A DNA stretch of 64,000 nt from Prorocentrum cordatum (GCA_963575745.1 CAUYUJ010000159.1:333001-397000), one strand, 5' to 3'; counted from the first letter of the stretch, positions 32,641 to 44,143 are shown. Notes: a model not told the origin generated them from the letters alone. Made by a program: numbers and translations.

Positions 32641-32822
32641 CGGAACCAGAAACCGGGGCGCGCCAAATTCTCGCGTCCGAACTTCTCTGAGAATCTCTGA
32701 AAATCTCTGAACTAGCCACCCCGCGTGAAACATTCCCATAAACCCAAAACCTCGGAGCTGGCCGAAACTCTCTGAGAGTTTTTCGGCCCGCGAAATTTGG
32801 CGCGCCCGGATATCTGGTTCCG
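32641..32822. mobile_element. Foldback element (~182 bp)
   Basis: Left arm begins CGGAACCAG, then CGGGGCGCGCCAAATTCTCG; right arm carries the complement, CGCGAAATTTGGCGCGCCCG and CTGGTTCCG. The inner parts include CTCTCTGAGAG. Non-coding, MITE-like; no clear target duplication. Confidence 0.78.
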
Positions 32823-33090
32823 AGATTCTCTGAAATCGCGCTGCGGCGGCGCCCAGCAGGTCCTCGCGCGCCCAGGGTGGGGGCCGTGGACATCGCGGGC
32901 CGCGATGGTCCTGACCGCGAGGTCCTTCCTCCTGCCCCTCGACGAGTCCACGCTCATGGACACGCTCTCCGCGCTGAGCGTGGACCGCGCCATCCGCCGG
33001 CACTTCTGCGCGACGACAGTCAACTGGCCGCCGACGGACAAGGCGATTTTTCTCCGAGCTGCACGTGCCACCGACAATGCGCAATAGCCC
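32823..33090 (+). CDS. Possible exon, unknown
   Basis: Plus-strand frame ending at 33087. The C-terminal half, AAMVLTARSFLLPLDESTLM followed by DTLSALSVDRAIRRHFCATT, looks like a real protein and is preceded by an AG-rich boundary near the foldback element. I do not recognise it. It could be an exon of a gene whose other parts are not visible. Confidence 0.3.
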
Positions 33091-34525
33091 CGGGCTCGGG
33101 GAGAAACACTTTCGAAGCATTGCCAGGCCGCCAGCGTCGTGGCTGCCGACCCGCCGCGCGCCGACCGAGAGACTGGCAAGGTCCACTACGTCCACGGCGG
33201 CGGGCGGGCGCCCAAGAGAACTGTCGCCGCGGTGCGCGCGGCGGGGCGCCCGCCCAACTGCAACCGCAAATGCGGCCTCCATGGCGCCACAGGCGCGATA
33301 TGTGCGACGCATTCTCGGGCCCCCCATCAGCGCATGGGCCAGCGCCCAAGCCCCTGAAACGCAAACCTACTGCGCCCCCCGTGCAAGCCGCGCACCCGCT
33401 CACAATGCTCGTGCGCACCAGATTTTCTGCCCGCCCTCAACAGTTTAATTGAGCGCCCATGTGTTACTTGGGCCCCTCAAGCCCTCGAACTCTCTTTGGG
33501 AACTTCTGCGAATGCGCGCGCTACGCTCCGCAAATCGGCGTTCTATTTTTCTCTGGAACTCTCCCAGAATCTCTGGTTCCGATTTGCCCCGATCTTCCGC
33601 TCAACTGAACAAAACCCTTCGGGCTCGCATGAATTATGCCAAATCCAACGGTTTCATGTCACCGCGGGGCGCGCCCGCGATGCTCCGGTCATGCGCCGAG
33701 GGCAGGAATCCCAGTCTGACGGATTTGCTGAACTTCCGCGCGCGCAGATTCCCGGTCCAACCTTGTCAGCGCCACCGCGATTTCTGCCTCATCGATAGAT
33801 GGACATCAACATCGTCAACGTGTTTGCCATCATTGGCGCCGGTATCCTTCGTGCCGTCGCCCTCTTGAACATCGTCGTCGTTGGTGTCATCTTCGTCACT
33901 GTCGCAGACGTTGCCGACGTCATCTTGTTATCGCGCACGTCCGAGTATCGTCGAAATGCTCACCTTCATCATCCACTCACGCTGACGAGCATCGACGGTG
34001 AGGATGTGATCATCGATGTCGTCATCGGTGGCGCCGCCGCCCCCCGCATCATGAGTTTTGCCAAACAAGTTGCGGGTGGGAGGGTGGGATGTTTGCGCGA
34101 GCAATGGAGATGACGACTTCAAATTCAGCAGAGCGGATTGAACCACGTGCATTACACCACCCAGGTTGCACCGCGTCGATGGCAAGACTCCACGGTATGG
34201 GGTCCACGCTGGCTGACATTGTTCATGAGGTAACGCAGGGGATGCCGAAAGCCAAACCTCCTCCTCCTCCTCCTCCTCCTCCTCCAGCTGTGTCCCTCCT
34301 CCCCCCTCCTCAAAACGGGCCTGAAATTACCAGAATCAGGTCGGACCCCATGTCGATCGGATGGAAATCCCCGCCGAGCCTGCACCACGCCGTGCAGTGG
34401 GATTCAGGGCCACTGCGAATCCCGCCGAGCGGGGCAAGCCAAACCCCAGTGGTGAAATGCGTACATCGCTGACGAGGGGCAAAGGGAAAATGACATCGCC
34501 GAAATCGGTAACCACACACATGTGT
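33091..34525. other. No supported gene
   Basis: Conflicting GC-rich frames. From about 33800 to 34040 a loose ATCGTC/GTCATC repeat reads as V/I/D-rich peptide. (CTC)n at 34257-34285. Confidence 0.4.
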
Positions 34526-34529
34526 ACAT

Positions 34530-34577
34530 TATATATATATATGTATATATATATATATACATATATGTATATAGACA
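34530..34577. repeat. (TA)n microsatellite
   Basis: ATATATATATGTATATATAT block in GC-rich surroundings. Confidence 0.95.
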
Positions 34578-34959
34578 TGGGTGTTATGTCAGACCCAGCT
34601 CTCTCGATCTCTGCGGCTGGACTCCAAGGCAAATGGAGCACACGCCAGCGGGCGGGGGACACAAACGAGGGTTCCGAGAAGCGCGCGCAGAACTGCCCTA
34701 ACCGCTTTGCGCGCAGGAAAAGGAGGCTCTCGATCAGGCCTGGGGTAACCAGGCCCCCCTGGAGCGGCGCCACAGTCAGAGGCCGCTGGAACCACATAGA
34801 GCGCAACGGGCAACGACCACGGCGGCAGCGTCGGCCATTTGCGCGACAAACACCATCAGTGTGAACACGGGGGGAGAACCGGCTCAGACATCGCCGCCCT
34901 TCCTCCGCATTAATTTTTCCGCCCCCTCCTCGGTCGGGAGGGCCGCCGATTTCTCACCT
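34578..34959. other. No gene seen
   Basis: Short frames only. Confidence 0.4.
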
Positions 34960-35150
34960 GACCCTTCTCCGGAATCCTCAGAAATTCTTCGGGAACCCTT
35001 GGGAATCCGGAGGAGTCCCTTAAGAATCCCCAGGGATCCCTCCAGGAATCCTTCAGGAATTCCTCTGAAATCCTCAGGGATCCCTCAACCATCCTTCAGG
35101 AAACCCTCACATTCTGAGGAATCCCTAGGGATGTTCAGGAAGCCGTAACG
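34960..35150. repeat. CCTTCAGGAATCC minisatellite
   Basis: Units such as GGAATCCTCAG, GGGATCCCTC and TTCAGGAATC repeated about every 12-18 bp. Confidence 0.85.
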
Positions 35151-35919
35151 GAACCCGCGGGAGTCCTTCACGAAACCGAGGGGGCACCTTCAAAAAAAAC
35201 GCCGACCAAGAGCCGATGTAGCGCCTATCACACACACACACACACGCGTATGTAGCGCCTATCAAGCGCTTAGAGCGCTTAGATGCTGAAGTAATGGTTG
35301 GGATGCTGGACCGCTCTGGTTTCATTACCAGCTGGTATATGGACCGTCCAGTTAGGATCTTAAACGTCCAGTGGTGATCTTCCTTTGTATTTTGTTCAAA
35401 ATCCAAGTGTGATCTGGATCTTTCTCCCCCCCGGGCCCCGGGCGCCTGGGGCCTGTAAGGCCCCGTGAGCCCCAATGGGCCGCAGTCAAGGGGGAGAGAG
35501 AGAGAGAGAGGGGAGGAAACAGGAAGGAGAACGGGCACCCCCGGCTGGTCACAGCCACGTAAAACGTCACGTCTTGCGACGCCCAAGCTCTCAGAGGGAC
35601 AAGTCTTCTGCGCGGCCCCGGGCCCCGAGAGCGGCCCCCGGTGCTCTCTGGCCAAGGTGGCTGACATCGCTGGAGGCCTGGGAATGGGCACCAACCCAAC
35701 ACCAAAGGAATCCGAAACCACCGAGACCGGGATCCTCTTCCCTCGGTGGGAGGCACACCGTCGGTATATCAATGTTGGTGCCAACCTCTGGGTTGGAGTA
35801 CCATGTGGGACCTGCTCTAATACAGGCAAATACAGTGTACTCATCTACTCTTTGTCCCACCCTGGATTGAGCCGAGCGCAACGGACGCGCTGTCTGTAAA
35901 CGTATTCATCCCGCGTGTC
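35151..35919. other. No supported gene; CA and GA tracts
   Basis: (CA)n at 35229-35246 and (GA)n at 35491-35510. GCGCTTAGAGCGCTTAGA at 35268. No recognised protein. Confidence 0.4.
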
Positions 35920-36008
35920 TATATACATACATACATACATACATACATACATACATACATACATACATGCATGCATGCATGCATGCATACATACATACAT
36001 ACACATAT
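35920..36008. repeat. (ACAT)n/(GCAT)n microsatellite
   Basis: ACATACATAC, then GCATGCATGC. Confidence 0.95.
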
Positions 36009-37059
36009 GCATGTACATGTGTGCAGCGACGCCCCATGTGCCCATAGACGCTCGTGGCTAGAAAGTGAGGACAGAATCTGGCAGAGGCCCGACATATTGT
36101 GGTCTTCTAGGACTCTAGGAGCAGGCAGACTTGCCCCCCCAACCTCTAGGCCTCCGACCTCGAGGAAGAACGCCGCCACCCAACAAAACATTTTTGCGTC
36201 GGCTGACGTCTGCGCTGGCGGTGAGACGCTTAAGCGGGGATGCCGTCAAAGCGAATATTGCCACCATGCAAGTGGAGGAGCGGGGGAGGGCGCAGCAGAA
36301 AAAAGGGTGGGACGGAGCGAGCACCGAATAAAAACAATCAGCCGCAGCCCTGGGCTCCGAGGCGGGGCCCGCTGCCTTCCCGGCGCCCTTGCCGCCCTTG
36401 CTGCGGGCGACGCCCTTGCCGCGCGCGGCCTTCCCGGCGCCCTTGGGCGGACCGCCCTTGGCCAGCCGCCTGGCGCCCAAGGGTGCGCGCGCCGCGAGGG
36501 CGGAGCGACGCCATCGGACTTTCTGGGGGAGGCCCCCCCTCCTCCGCCTCCTCCTCCTCCTCCTCTTCCTCCTCCTCCTGTTCCTCCCCAATCTTCGTCG
36601 TCGCCGCCGTCGACAGCGTCGACGCCGTCGCCGGCACCGTAGTGCCGACACTGTCGGTTTGGAGGTTCGCGGGCGGTCCATAGGAGGCTCTCGCAGCTGC
36701 AACCGCACGCGGGCCGAACACCTGGCAATAGATGGACCCACTGGAGGGGCCCACGGAGCGACTCTGACAGAGTTGCGGTTGGCCCGCGAGGCGGGAGGAT
36801 GGGGGGTTGAGGAATGACAGGCTGCATGCGTTAGAGGCGCGGGACGCACAACCACTACGAGATGCCCGCAAGATTGGGCACTCCCACGTTTTCCCTGAAG
36901 TTCCAGCCAAACTGGCCAGACGACAATGAAAGAGAGCGGGCAGCGGACAGCGCCTGCGTCTGTGCGCACATCTGCAGACACGCTCCCTGTGGCTTCATGC
37001 GCTGCGCTGCGAAAGAGAAGGGTCGAGACGCGGGGCGCTGTGATGTGCTGTGCGCTCTT
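36009..37059. other. No firm gene; basic K/A/G-rich minus frame
   Basis: On the minus strand around 36500-36340 one frame reads KGAGKAARGKGVARSKGGKG. This is like the basic tails of some chromatin proteins, but GC-rich repeats also generate such peptides. It abuts a CCT/GGA tract (36535-36590). Not called as a gene. Confidence 0.3.
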
Positions 37060-37190
37060 CGGTTGGCGGCGCGCACAAGGGGATAAAGGGACAAGGATCG
37101 GCTTCTTAGGAGGCTGCTTCTCAGAAGGCGGCGGCCCTGCACCTATAGAAAAAGGCAACTTCTGAGAAGCACGGGTGCTTCTCAGAAGCC
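37060..37190 (-). repeat. Dispersed repeat (pairs with 27880-28025)
   Basis: GGAGGCTGCTTCTCAGAAGG, then CTATAGAAAAAGGC, then two CTTCT-AGAAG palindromes, as at 27940-28025. Minus peptide MQGRRLLRSSLL. Confidence 0.82.
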
Positions 37191-37489
37191 ATACCCACCC
37201 CCCCAACCCCCTTCTGCGTGTGGCACGTACGGGTTTCTGGATCGAGAGCCGATCCGATGGGGTGAGGATCAGGACTCTCTGGGGGAGCTCCTGAGGGGGG
37301 CGGCTGCGGGCGCATGTTGGTCGGGGCTCCGACGGGGGACAAAAGGCCGCCCGAGGGCGGCGCGGGCGCTTGCGGTGGCGGCGGCCCGCAGCCAAGAGTC
37401 GCGGCCTCTGGAACGAGTATTGGGCTGATGTGGCGTTGGGAGGTTCCCCACCTTCCTCCCCGCTTCTCGACGCTTCTGCTCGCTCGCTC
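37191..37489. other. No gene seen
   Basis: GC-rich sequence with no repeat or domain recognised. Confidence 0.4.
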
Positions 37490-37795
37490 CTCCTCCTGCT
37501 CCTCCTGCTCCTCCCTCTCCTTCTGCTCCTCCTCCTTCTCCTCCTCCTCTTCCTCCTCCTCCTCCTCCGCCTCCTCCTCTCCTCCTCCTCCTCCTCCTCC
37601 TCCGCTCCGCCTCCGCCCCGCCTCCGCCTCCTCCTCCTCCTCCTCCTCCTCCCTCCTCTTCCTCCTCCCCCTCCTCCTCCTCCTCCTCCTCCTCCCTCCT
37701 CATCCTCCTCCTCTTCCTCCTCCTCCTCCTCCTCCCTCCCCCCCGCCTCCTCCTCTTCCTCCTCCTCCTCCTCCTCCTCCTCCTCCTCGGCACCT
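37490..37795. repeat. (CCT)n microsatellite
   Basis: CTCCTCCTCC with CGCCTCC variants. Confidence 0.95.
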
Positions 37796-38324
37796 GTGCC
37801 ACTGGGTGCCCTTCCCAGGAAAAAGGCGGGTTGCAGCCCGACCTTCGACCCTGTTTGCTCGTAGGGGCCAGGGAGGAAGAAACATGTTCCGTGACGCCTT
37901 TTGCTGGATTCACATCCTTCCCACGGTCAGGGTCCCCCGCCCTGCCGTGCGTGGGGGTGTGTTTGTCGCCCGTGGGAGTGGCGCCCCTCGGGTGGGGGCT
38001 TATCGGGGCGGCACGCAATGAACGTGTCGTAATCTGAAGGCAGTGCGCCCGCCGCCTCGGAATTGTCAGAACGCGCGGCACGCCAAGATGCGTGATGCGC
38101 GCGGCGCGCCAAGGTGCGTGCCACTGGTTTTCCGCTCGTAGTGTTTTGGACTGGAAGGAGTGAACATCATAATGATGGAGGGACTCATTGGGCGGTATCA
38201 CGAATTTGTTCGTGTGCCTCCAGCTTCTCAGGCGTGCCCCACGGGTGGGCCGCCTGGCCTCGGTGCTTATCGCGTTCAGGCGGTGTCGTGGTTGAGTCAC
38301 TCTTGTGATGGCGGTAATCCTGGT
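37796..38324. other. No supported gene
   Basis: Between two CCT tracts. No domain seen on either strand. Confidence 0.4.
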
Positions 38325-38490
38325 AATCCTCCTCCTCCTCCTCCTCCTCCTCCTCCTCCTCCTGCTCCTCCTCCTCCTGCTGCTTCTCCTCCTCAATCTC
38401 CTCCTCCTGCTCCTCCTGCTCCTCCTGCTCCTCCTCCTGCTCCTCGTCCTCCTCCTCCTCATCGTCCTCCCCTCCTCGTCCTCCTCATTC
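38325..38490. repeat. (CCT)n microsatellite upstream of LINE B
   Basis: CTCCTCCTGCTCCTC tract ending about 17 bases before the spliced-leader relic. Confidence 0.95.
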
Positions 38491-38506
38491 CCTCCGTCCC
38501 TGTCCG

Positions 38507-38528
38507 TCCGTAGCCATGTTGGCTCAAG
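38507..38528 (+). other. Relic dinoflagellate spliced leader
   Basis: Ends TAGCCATGTTGGCTCAAG, with TCCG before it. It matches the 22 nt DinoSL consensus with one substitution (TTTT to TGTT) and is followed directly by an ATG (38529). The leader is normally added to mRNA by trans-splicing and is not found at genes in DNA, so its presence means a spliced transcript was copied into the genome. Confidence 0.92.
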
Positions 38529-39897
38529 ATGACTTGTTCCCCTGGCGACAGTACGGATACCGCTAGTCCGCGGCCAGACGTCGATCTTTCGTGCCTTCAC
38601 AGTGGGAGTTGGGCCCCCACGCCCAGCTCATTCAATTTCAGGGGCCTTCGAACTTCGAACCTGCCTCCAGCGAGGCAGTCGGCGCCTCTCTTGTGCTATC
38701 CCTGTCCAGGGCGAGCCGAGAGCGGCCCTGCGACAACAGCCCTCATGGTGCCGCCGCCGCAGCCGCCTGTCCTCCGCGGACCTCGTCGACCCACGCGGGC
38801 GTGCCGGCGCTGCTCGGCGAGCGCCCAGTGGGCATGCCGCATTCGGTGCGCCTGCGGCAATGAGGCGCGGAACCGCATCAAGGTCAGAGCGATCAAGCAG
38901 CAGAAGACCTGGGACGCCAACGCCCAGGCGCGGCAGGCTGGTGCTGGAGGCGGTCGCCGACCGCAGGCGCCAGGCAGTGACGACCTTTGGAAGCGGATGG
39001 CGGCCCTCGAGAAGACGATCGCAGATGCGCTCCGCGCGGGCCAGGGCACCGAGCCAACGGCTGACAAGCTGAGGTTCACCCGCGCTCCATGGGCGGCAGC
39101 GCCCGATGCCCAGGCCGCTGCTGAGCCGAAGGCCGACGACACCGATGCAGATAAACGAGCCATCTATGCTGCACAGCTTGCCAGCTTTGAGGCCTCGCTC
39201 AAGACACTACCTTCTGGAGGCGCTTGGGCAGACCTCCGCGCGCAGATCCAGGGCAAGATTGATCATATCAAGCTGCTGCAACAAGGGCTACGACCTCCAA
39301 CTGTCGCACACCGTCGCGCGGCGCAGGACCTACAGAAAGCCAGGCAAGCACAGATTCGCATTGAAAAAGAGATCACAGAGAAAGAGGAGCAGCTCGCAAA
39401 GCTGCGCGAGAGTCTCGAAAGCAAAAAGCACTGCTCTCGAGGCAAAGAAACAGGATACCATTGCCTTGCAGCGCGAGCTCGATTCCACCGCATCGGCTGT
39501 CGGTGGCAAGTCCCCAGGCGCAGCTTCAAGTTTCTCTCCAGATGCGTTTGATGTCAAGGCTGAAGAAGTTGATGATCAGGACCTTCAGGCATTCCTCCAG
39601 TCGCCGCTTTGGGGCAAACTCCGCGAGGCGTCGGCTGCGAATACCCCCGCCAAGTCTGAGCCCATGGAGACTGAGGATGCCCAGCCTGGTCCTGCCACTG
39701 ATCCTGGTAGCCATGTTCGCGCACCTGCTGACCAGCCAGCCGACGGTCCAGTCGACGGACGTGGAGTCAAGCGAGGTATCGATGAGTTGGGCGAGGATGA
39801 GCTGCGGCAGCTTTTCGGATTGGCCAAAGACGGAGGTCACCAAGCCAGTTTTGTCGAGAAGTGCCGCGAGCTTGGAAAGAAGCCCAAGTATTCCTAG
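38529..39897 (+). pseudogene. LINE B ORF1: zinc finger plus coiled coil (frameshifted)
   Basis: Starts at the ATG touching the spliced leader. Residues about 97-115 form a zinc-ribbon-like pattern: CRRC, then a CACGNEA block. A basic/coiled-coil part follows: RIKVRAIKQQKTWDANAQAR, WKRMAALEKTIADALR and QIRIEKEITEKEEQLAKLRE. Near 39430 the frame shifts; the rest, AKKQDTIALQRELDSTASAV to DELGEDELRQLFGLAKDGGH, ends at 39897. ORF1 proteins of this kind bind the element's RNA. One single-base-type shift is all that separates the halves, so decay is modest. Confidence 0.82.
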
Positions 39898-39929
39898 TAC
39901 GTTGCTTGTCTCTGGTGCCCGCCTGCTCG

Positions 39930-40690
39930 GTAAATTGGCCCGCAGGCCGCCCGCGGCCAAGGAGCAGGGTACAATGTTCATAGCGACTTCCAATGCTAGC
40001 GGGGGCCGTGCCACGCTCAAGTCTCGCCTCGCACAGAGCACAGCGATGATACTGGTGTGCCAGGAGGTAGGTGTCGTACCCGACACGCTGGAGCAACTTT
40101 ACAGTTGGGCGGCCAACCGCGGGTGGAAGACGGCTGCCATACCTGCGAACCCAAGTGAAGAATCGATTATGTCCAGTGGTGTAGCCGTGTTTGTTCGCGA
40201 CGATCTTGGGCTCAAGCATCCACCCGATGGTCAATTGGTTTGTGAGCATCGGCTACAACGTGTCCTTGTTGACTTACCTGGGTGGTCTGGGCTCACGTTG
40301 CTAAACGGAGATCTGCGTGACTCTATCGGTGCCACGGGCATCAACGCTGACATTATTGCGGCTGCTGGGAAGATATAAGCGAGGACGGCGACGCCCAACA
40401 TCATCGGAGGCGACTGGAATATGACGGCTCGCGACCTCGAGGATTCTGAGTTTCCAAGGTTGGCGAAAGTCACGCTCGCGGTGCACGACCAGGTCACGTT
40501 CAGCGGCGGAACTGGTTCGTCTACTATAGATATTTTTGGGCTTGACGACGCCGCTATACGAGGGTACCGAGGCGCCAGGGCAGCCATGACATGGCACAGG
40601 AAAGCTCATAGACCTGTTCAGTTAAAGATGGTTGATACTGTTATGGCAAACAACACTACGTATACTCAGACACACAGAAGTTACCGTCGG
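39930..40690 (+). pseudogene. LINE B AP-type endonuclease (truncated/shifted)
   Basis: Cleaves target DNA to prime reverse transcription. Motifs in order: FIATSNASGGRATLKSRLAQ and MILVCQEVG (catalytic N and E), VAVFVRDDLGL, then after a stop at 40378 IIGGDWNMTARDLED (GDWN motif, about 40399-40440), and STIDIFGLDD. The closing SDH histidine block is only loosely represented by AHRPVQLKM. The 40376-40378 stop separates the two halves. A firm family call, non-functional copy. Confidence 0.85.
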
Positions 40691-41500
40691 TGGCCCCGCC
40701 AGGTCAAATGACACGCCCCGTTGATTGGTCTGTACACGCTGCTCTTGCTCAGCACGCAGTTGCCCTCGCTCAAGATGGTACAACTGGCCCCGCTGTTGTG
40801 TGGGCTCGCACCGCGCGTGTCTACGGTAAGTTCGCAGCGTCCGTGGCAACACATGTTGCAGCACACGGGAGTCGAGCTGGAGCAGGCTGGCGCTTGTGGG
40901 CGAAATCTGCAGCCGAGGCGGGTCAGCGCCACTTACCCTGCCAGCGTTGAAAGTGATTTTCAAAGCATTGCGCGAGGATGGAAGTGGCTTCAGGAGGCGC
41001 TGATATCTATTCTACAGTTGTACTCGAAAGATGGTATGTTGGCGCAGTGCCATGAGGAGATATCTAATTTCATGGTCTCAACTCATTCTGGTCAGGGCCT
41101 CAGCGGCAGGCTCGACGCGACGGCCGAGCAAGCCAGGGATGAGGTCAATACCATACCGATGGGTACCGAGCGGCTGCAGACTTTCTTGGATGAGATCGCC
41201 GACGATGTCGCGCTCGCAGCCAAGAGCCCGGAAAAATACTCGAACGACAGATAGGCAGATAGGTGCCAGTTGGCAGGCAACGGGGGTGCGCGTGCGTTAC
41301 ACAGGACGACCCGAATTATATATATATATATGTATCTATATATATATATATATTCCTGCCCCGGCGGTGGTGCTCGGGATCCAGTCTGGCGGCTCCGTGA
41401 CCATAGTCCAGCAGGAAGTGGAGCTTTACCGACGTTTGCGGCGCGGCGCGCCGCAGACAAGGCTCCAGAGGCTTGGATCCCCGACAGAACTTCGCGCCCG
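40691..41500 (+). pseudogene. LINE B linker with TA insertion
   Basis: Readable blocks: VDWSVHAALAQHAVALAQDG and, in the next frame, ARGWKWLQEALISILQLYSK with NTIPMGTERLQTFLDEIADD. A tract ATATATATATATGTATCTAT interrupts it at 41318-41352. After that TPDQIRSAAKSFPAGTAASF with DNCHPRRLAM marks the entry to the RT domain. Confidence 0.7.
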
Positions 41501-42658
41501 AGGTCAACGCCAGATCAGATCCGCAGCGCGGCGAAGAGTTTCCCTGCTGGTACCGCGGCCTCCTTCGACAACTGCCACCCGCGGCGCCTCGCGATGAAGG
41601 GCGACGACGGCGTGGAAGTTTTGGCGCCCAAGTTCCAGGCCTCAGAATGTATCGGAGTTCTCCCGCGCCAAGTTTGTTAGATTCAGGTGCCGATGCTGAG
41701 CGGGCCAAGCGGAGACAACAGGTTGATAGTTCTTTACGCCGGAACCTACAGGGTCCGGCAGCGAGCTCGTCGCCCATGCGCCAAGATCATGAACGACGCC
41801 TTGGATCGGAAGTACTGGGGAGCCAGCAAAGGCAGGTCTGCCACAGACTGCGCATGGGCGCTCGCGGCCAGGACCGAGTTTGACCAGATTTCTCACAAAC
41901 ACGGAGCTGTCAATGTCGTTGACTATTCCAAGTACCATGAGCCGATCCCGTTGCTGGCGCTCAGGCACAAGTTTCTTCGCCACGGTGCGCCGACCTGTTG
42001 GCCCAAGCTGGTGGCGAACATGCGGGCGAGCCCGAGAGTCGCGCGCCTTGGGCGGCACCGCGCCGAGGAAGTGCTTTTCGCCGAGTTCGGGATGCCAGCG
42101 GGTGACGCCTACATCGACATAGGCATCAAAGTACGCTCAGTCGACCAGCGCGATATGAGGTTGCTCAAAAGCCCCACGATAGATTTTCAGAACTACATAG
42201 ACGACAGCGCCGCGCACACCTCTGCAAGTGATTTTGGCATCGCCAAGGGAGTTGCTGTCGAAGCAGCCAGGGAGTTCATGGCAGCCTGTCAGAAGCTCAA
42301 TGCTGGCTTGAACCAGGACAAGATTGCCATCCTCGCAACGCCTGGCTCTCTGGCTTATGCTGTGCGCGACGAGCTCGGGTTCTCCAGAGGCGTCTGCAAG
42401 TCGCCCGTCCCCCACCTCGGAGTCGATCAAACTGCCGGACGACAACGCCGTGAGAAACAGGCCGGGGCGAAACAAAAGAAACGTCTCACTGAAAGGGCCA
42501 GACGAATTCGCAAGGCCCGAACCCTCCGCGAGCGTTTCAAGTGCCCTGAAGGGACCCCCTTCAAGAAAGTGCACAAACAAGGGGTCGTTCCCGCTAGTAG
42601 TTTTGGGGTTGAGGCCTTGGGGTCAGTGCTGCGGAGTGGCTCAGCCACCAAAGATTAG
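41500..42658 (+). pseudogene. LINE B reverse transcriptase (partly open)
   Basis: A 323-codon frame (41687-42658) covers most of it. Blocks: VLYAGTYRVRQRARRPCAKI, SKGRSATDCAWALAARTEFD, motif A VDYSKYHEPIPLLAL (aspartate in VDY), and the catalytic box YIDDS (42194-42205), then FMAACQKLNAGLNQDKIAIL. The usual FADD/YxDD double aspartate is present. The first part (41500-41690) lies in another frame. It ends with a basic segment, KKRLTERARRIRKARTLRER, and a stop at 42656. Confidence 0.88.
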
Positions 42659-42816
42659 TTGCTAAATGCGATGCCCCGTCCGCTGCAGGCGCCCCCCTGC
42701 GCGCCAAGGTTGTTTAAGACGTAGATGGCAGCGCTAGGCTCGCCTTGGCGCCCGCGATCCAGCGGTGTAGGATGTGCTAAAATGCTGCGGCTCGCCCAGG
42801 GCTCTCTCTTATAAGT

Positions 42817-43440
42817 ATGCCCGAACTTGCGAGGCTTTCGGGGCTTTCGAGGCCGTCAGAGTGCACGGATTGGCGCCAATCCAGAGGCCCACTTGCTAGA
42901 GCCGCGCCGCGTCTCGGCCGCGCTGGTTGGCGAGCGGAAGGGCCTTTGATATGGGTCGACCATAATGAGATGCACGTAGACATCGCCTCGACACCGCGGG
43001 CGCAGCTTGCCGACATGCTAGAGCTCGGAGTTCACGGGCGGAGAGAGCTCAGGTTTGCTCAAAAGTTGGGTTTCCCAGCAGGCACGCGAACAACCTTAAA
43101 CCTGATTCGAGGCCGAGTTGGGACTAACACCCGCAAGTTTTCCAAATACCAGACATATTTGATCAAGAGAGCTGCCTGCCAAGCATTGTGGACCAATGAT
43201 CGCGCCGAGAGGGCGGGGCACTTGCGCGACGGGGTTTGTGCCTGTGGGAGAAGGGGCGCATTCCACCACAGGTTGTACTTGCGCCAGCTAGAGGGTGAAT
43301 TCAAAAAGCCGAGGCCCCCCATGAATTCCTGGACGTCTCCAGGGGCAGCCCCGAAGAGCCCATTTTTACCAATGGAGTTTTCACATATCAGGACAGCGAG
43401 GTGCCAAACCCTTCCGCGTCGACTGAGTGCGAGGTGTTAG
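42817..43440 (+). pseudogene. LINE B cysteine-rich zone after the RT
   Basis: A 207-codon frame with LRFAQKLGFPAGTRTTLNLI and DRAERAGHLRDGVCACGRRG then AFHHRLYLR. The C-x-C-G...H-H arrangement is where dinoflagellate LINEs carry a zinc-binding segment between RT and RNase H. Ends at 43440 by frame loss. Confidence 0.72.
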
Positions 43441-44143
43441 ATGGCAGCGGCAAACCACTGGACATGGAACCTGATCAAATTGCATCTCTCACTGCTGCTG
43501 CGCCTCTCCGTCTAGCTTCTGACGGATCTTGTAGCAGGCAGTTGTTGCGACCGCTGCGCAGAGCCGCCCGGGCAATAGCAGCGTGCCCAGACGCTGGCGA
43601 TGAAACCGTTGCTGTTATGCGCGGGATAGTCCCATGTCAGATCCCTCAGGCTCTTGCGATGGCTGAACACGTTGCCATCGCTCTGCGTGGTCAAGTGGCG
43701 ACTCGGGAAGCTCATTTCGCATCAGATTGCTCGGCAGCAGTGAGAGCCTGTCAGCAGCAGGTCTCGCGCCAAGTCAGCGTTTCTAGCGCATCAGACAATT
43801 CGCCCTCCAGCTGGAGGGGGCGCCCTTCATGCAGTCTGCTCTGCATGTCAAAGCGCACCGCTCCGAAGGAGTCCTTGGCGATTTGGAGGGCACTGAGCGA
43901 ATCTATGCATATGCGAACTCGGCGGTGGGTAAGCAGGCGAAAGTGGCCCTAGATAGCCACCCGAGTCCGACGCCCAAATTTCTAGCTGATTTGGACGTGG
44001 CGGCCCAACGGGCCTCGTGTTTCATGAAAGTTGCTGCGGAGGTCCTGCCCCTTTTCCAGAATGATGTTCGGTGGAAGCGCCCGCCAAATACATCTGCGTC
44101 GAGACTTAGGCATCCTGGCGCGATTGGCAGCTCGGCGAGTTAG
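43401..44143 (+). pseudogene. LINE B RNase H domain
   Basis: Degrades the RNA strand of the RNA:DNA hybrid. Blocks: LRLASDGSCSRQLL (first catalytic Asp, about 43508-43550), QALAMAEHVAIALRG (catalytic Glu), REAHFASDCSAAVRAC (second Asp), then in a new frame HVKAHRSEGVLGDLEGTERI and NSAVGKQAKVALDSHPSPTP. Spacing fits an RNase H fold. Frameshift near 43800 makes it inactive. Confidence 0.8.

Noticed and set aside
36338-36540. DVNP or histone-like protein (K/A/G-rich)
   Set aside because: Only a short basic stretch in one frame next to repeats; no conserved DVNP or HLP core seen.
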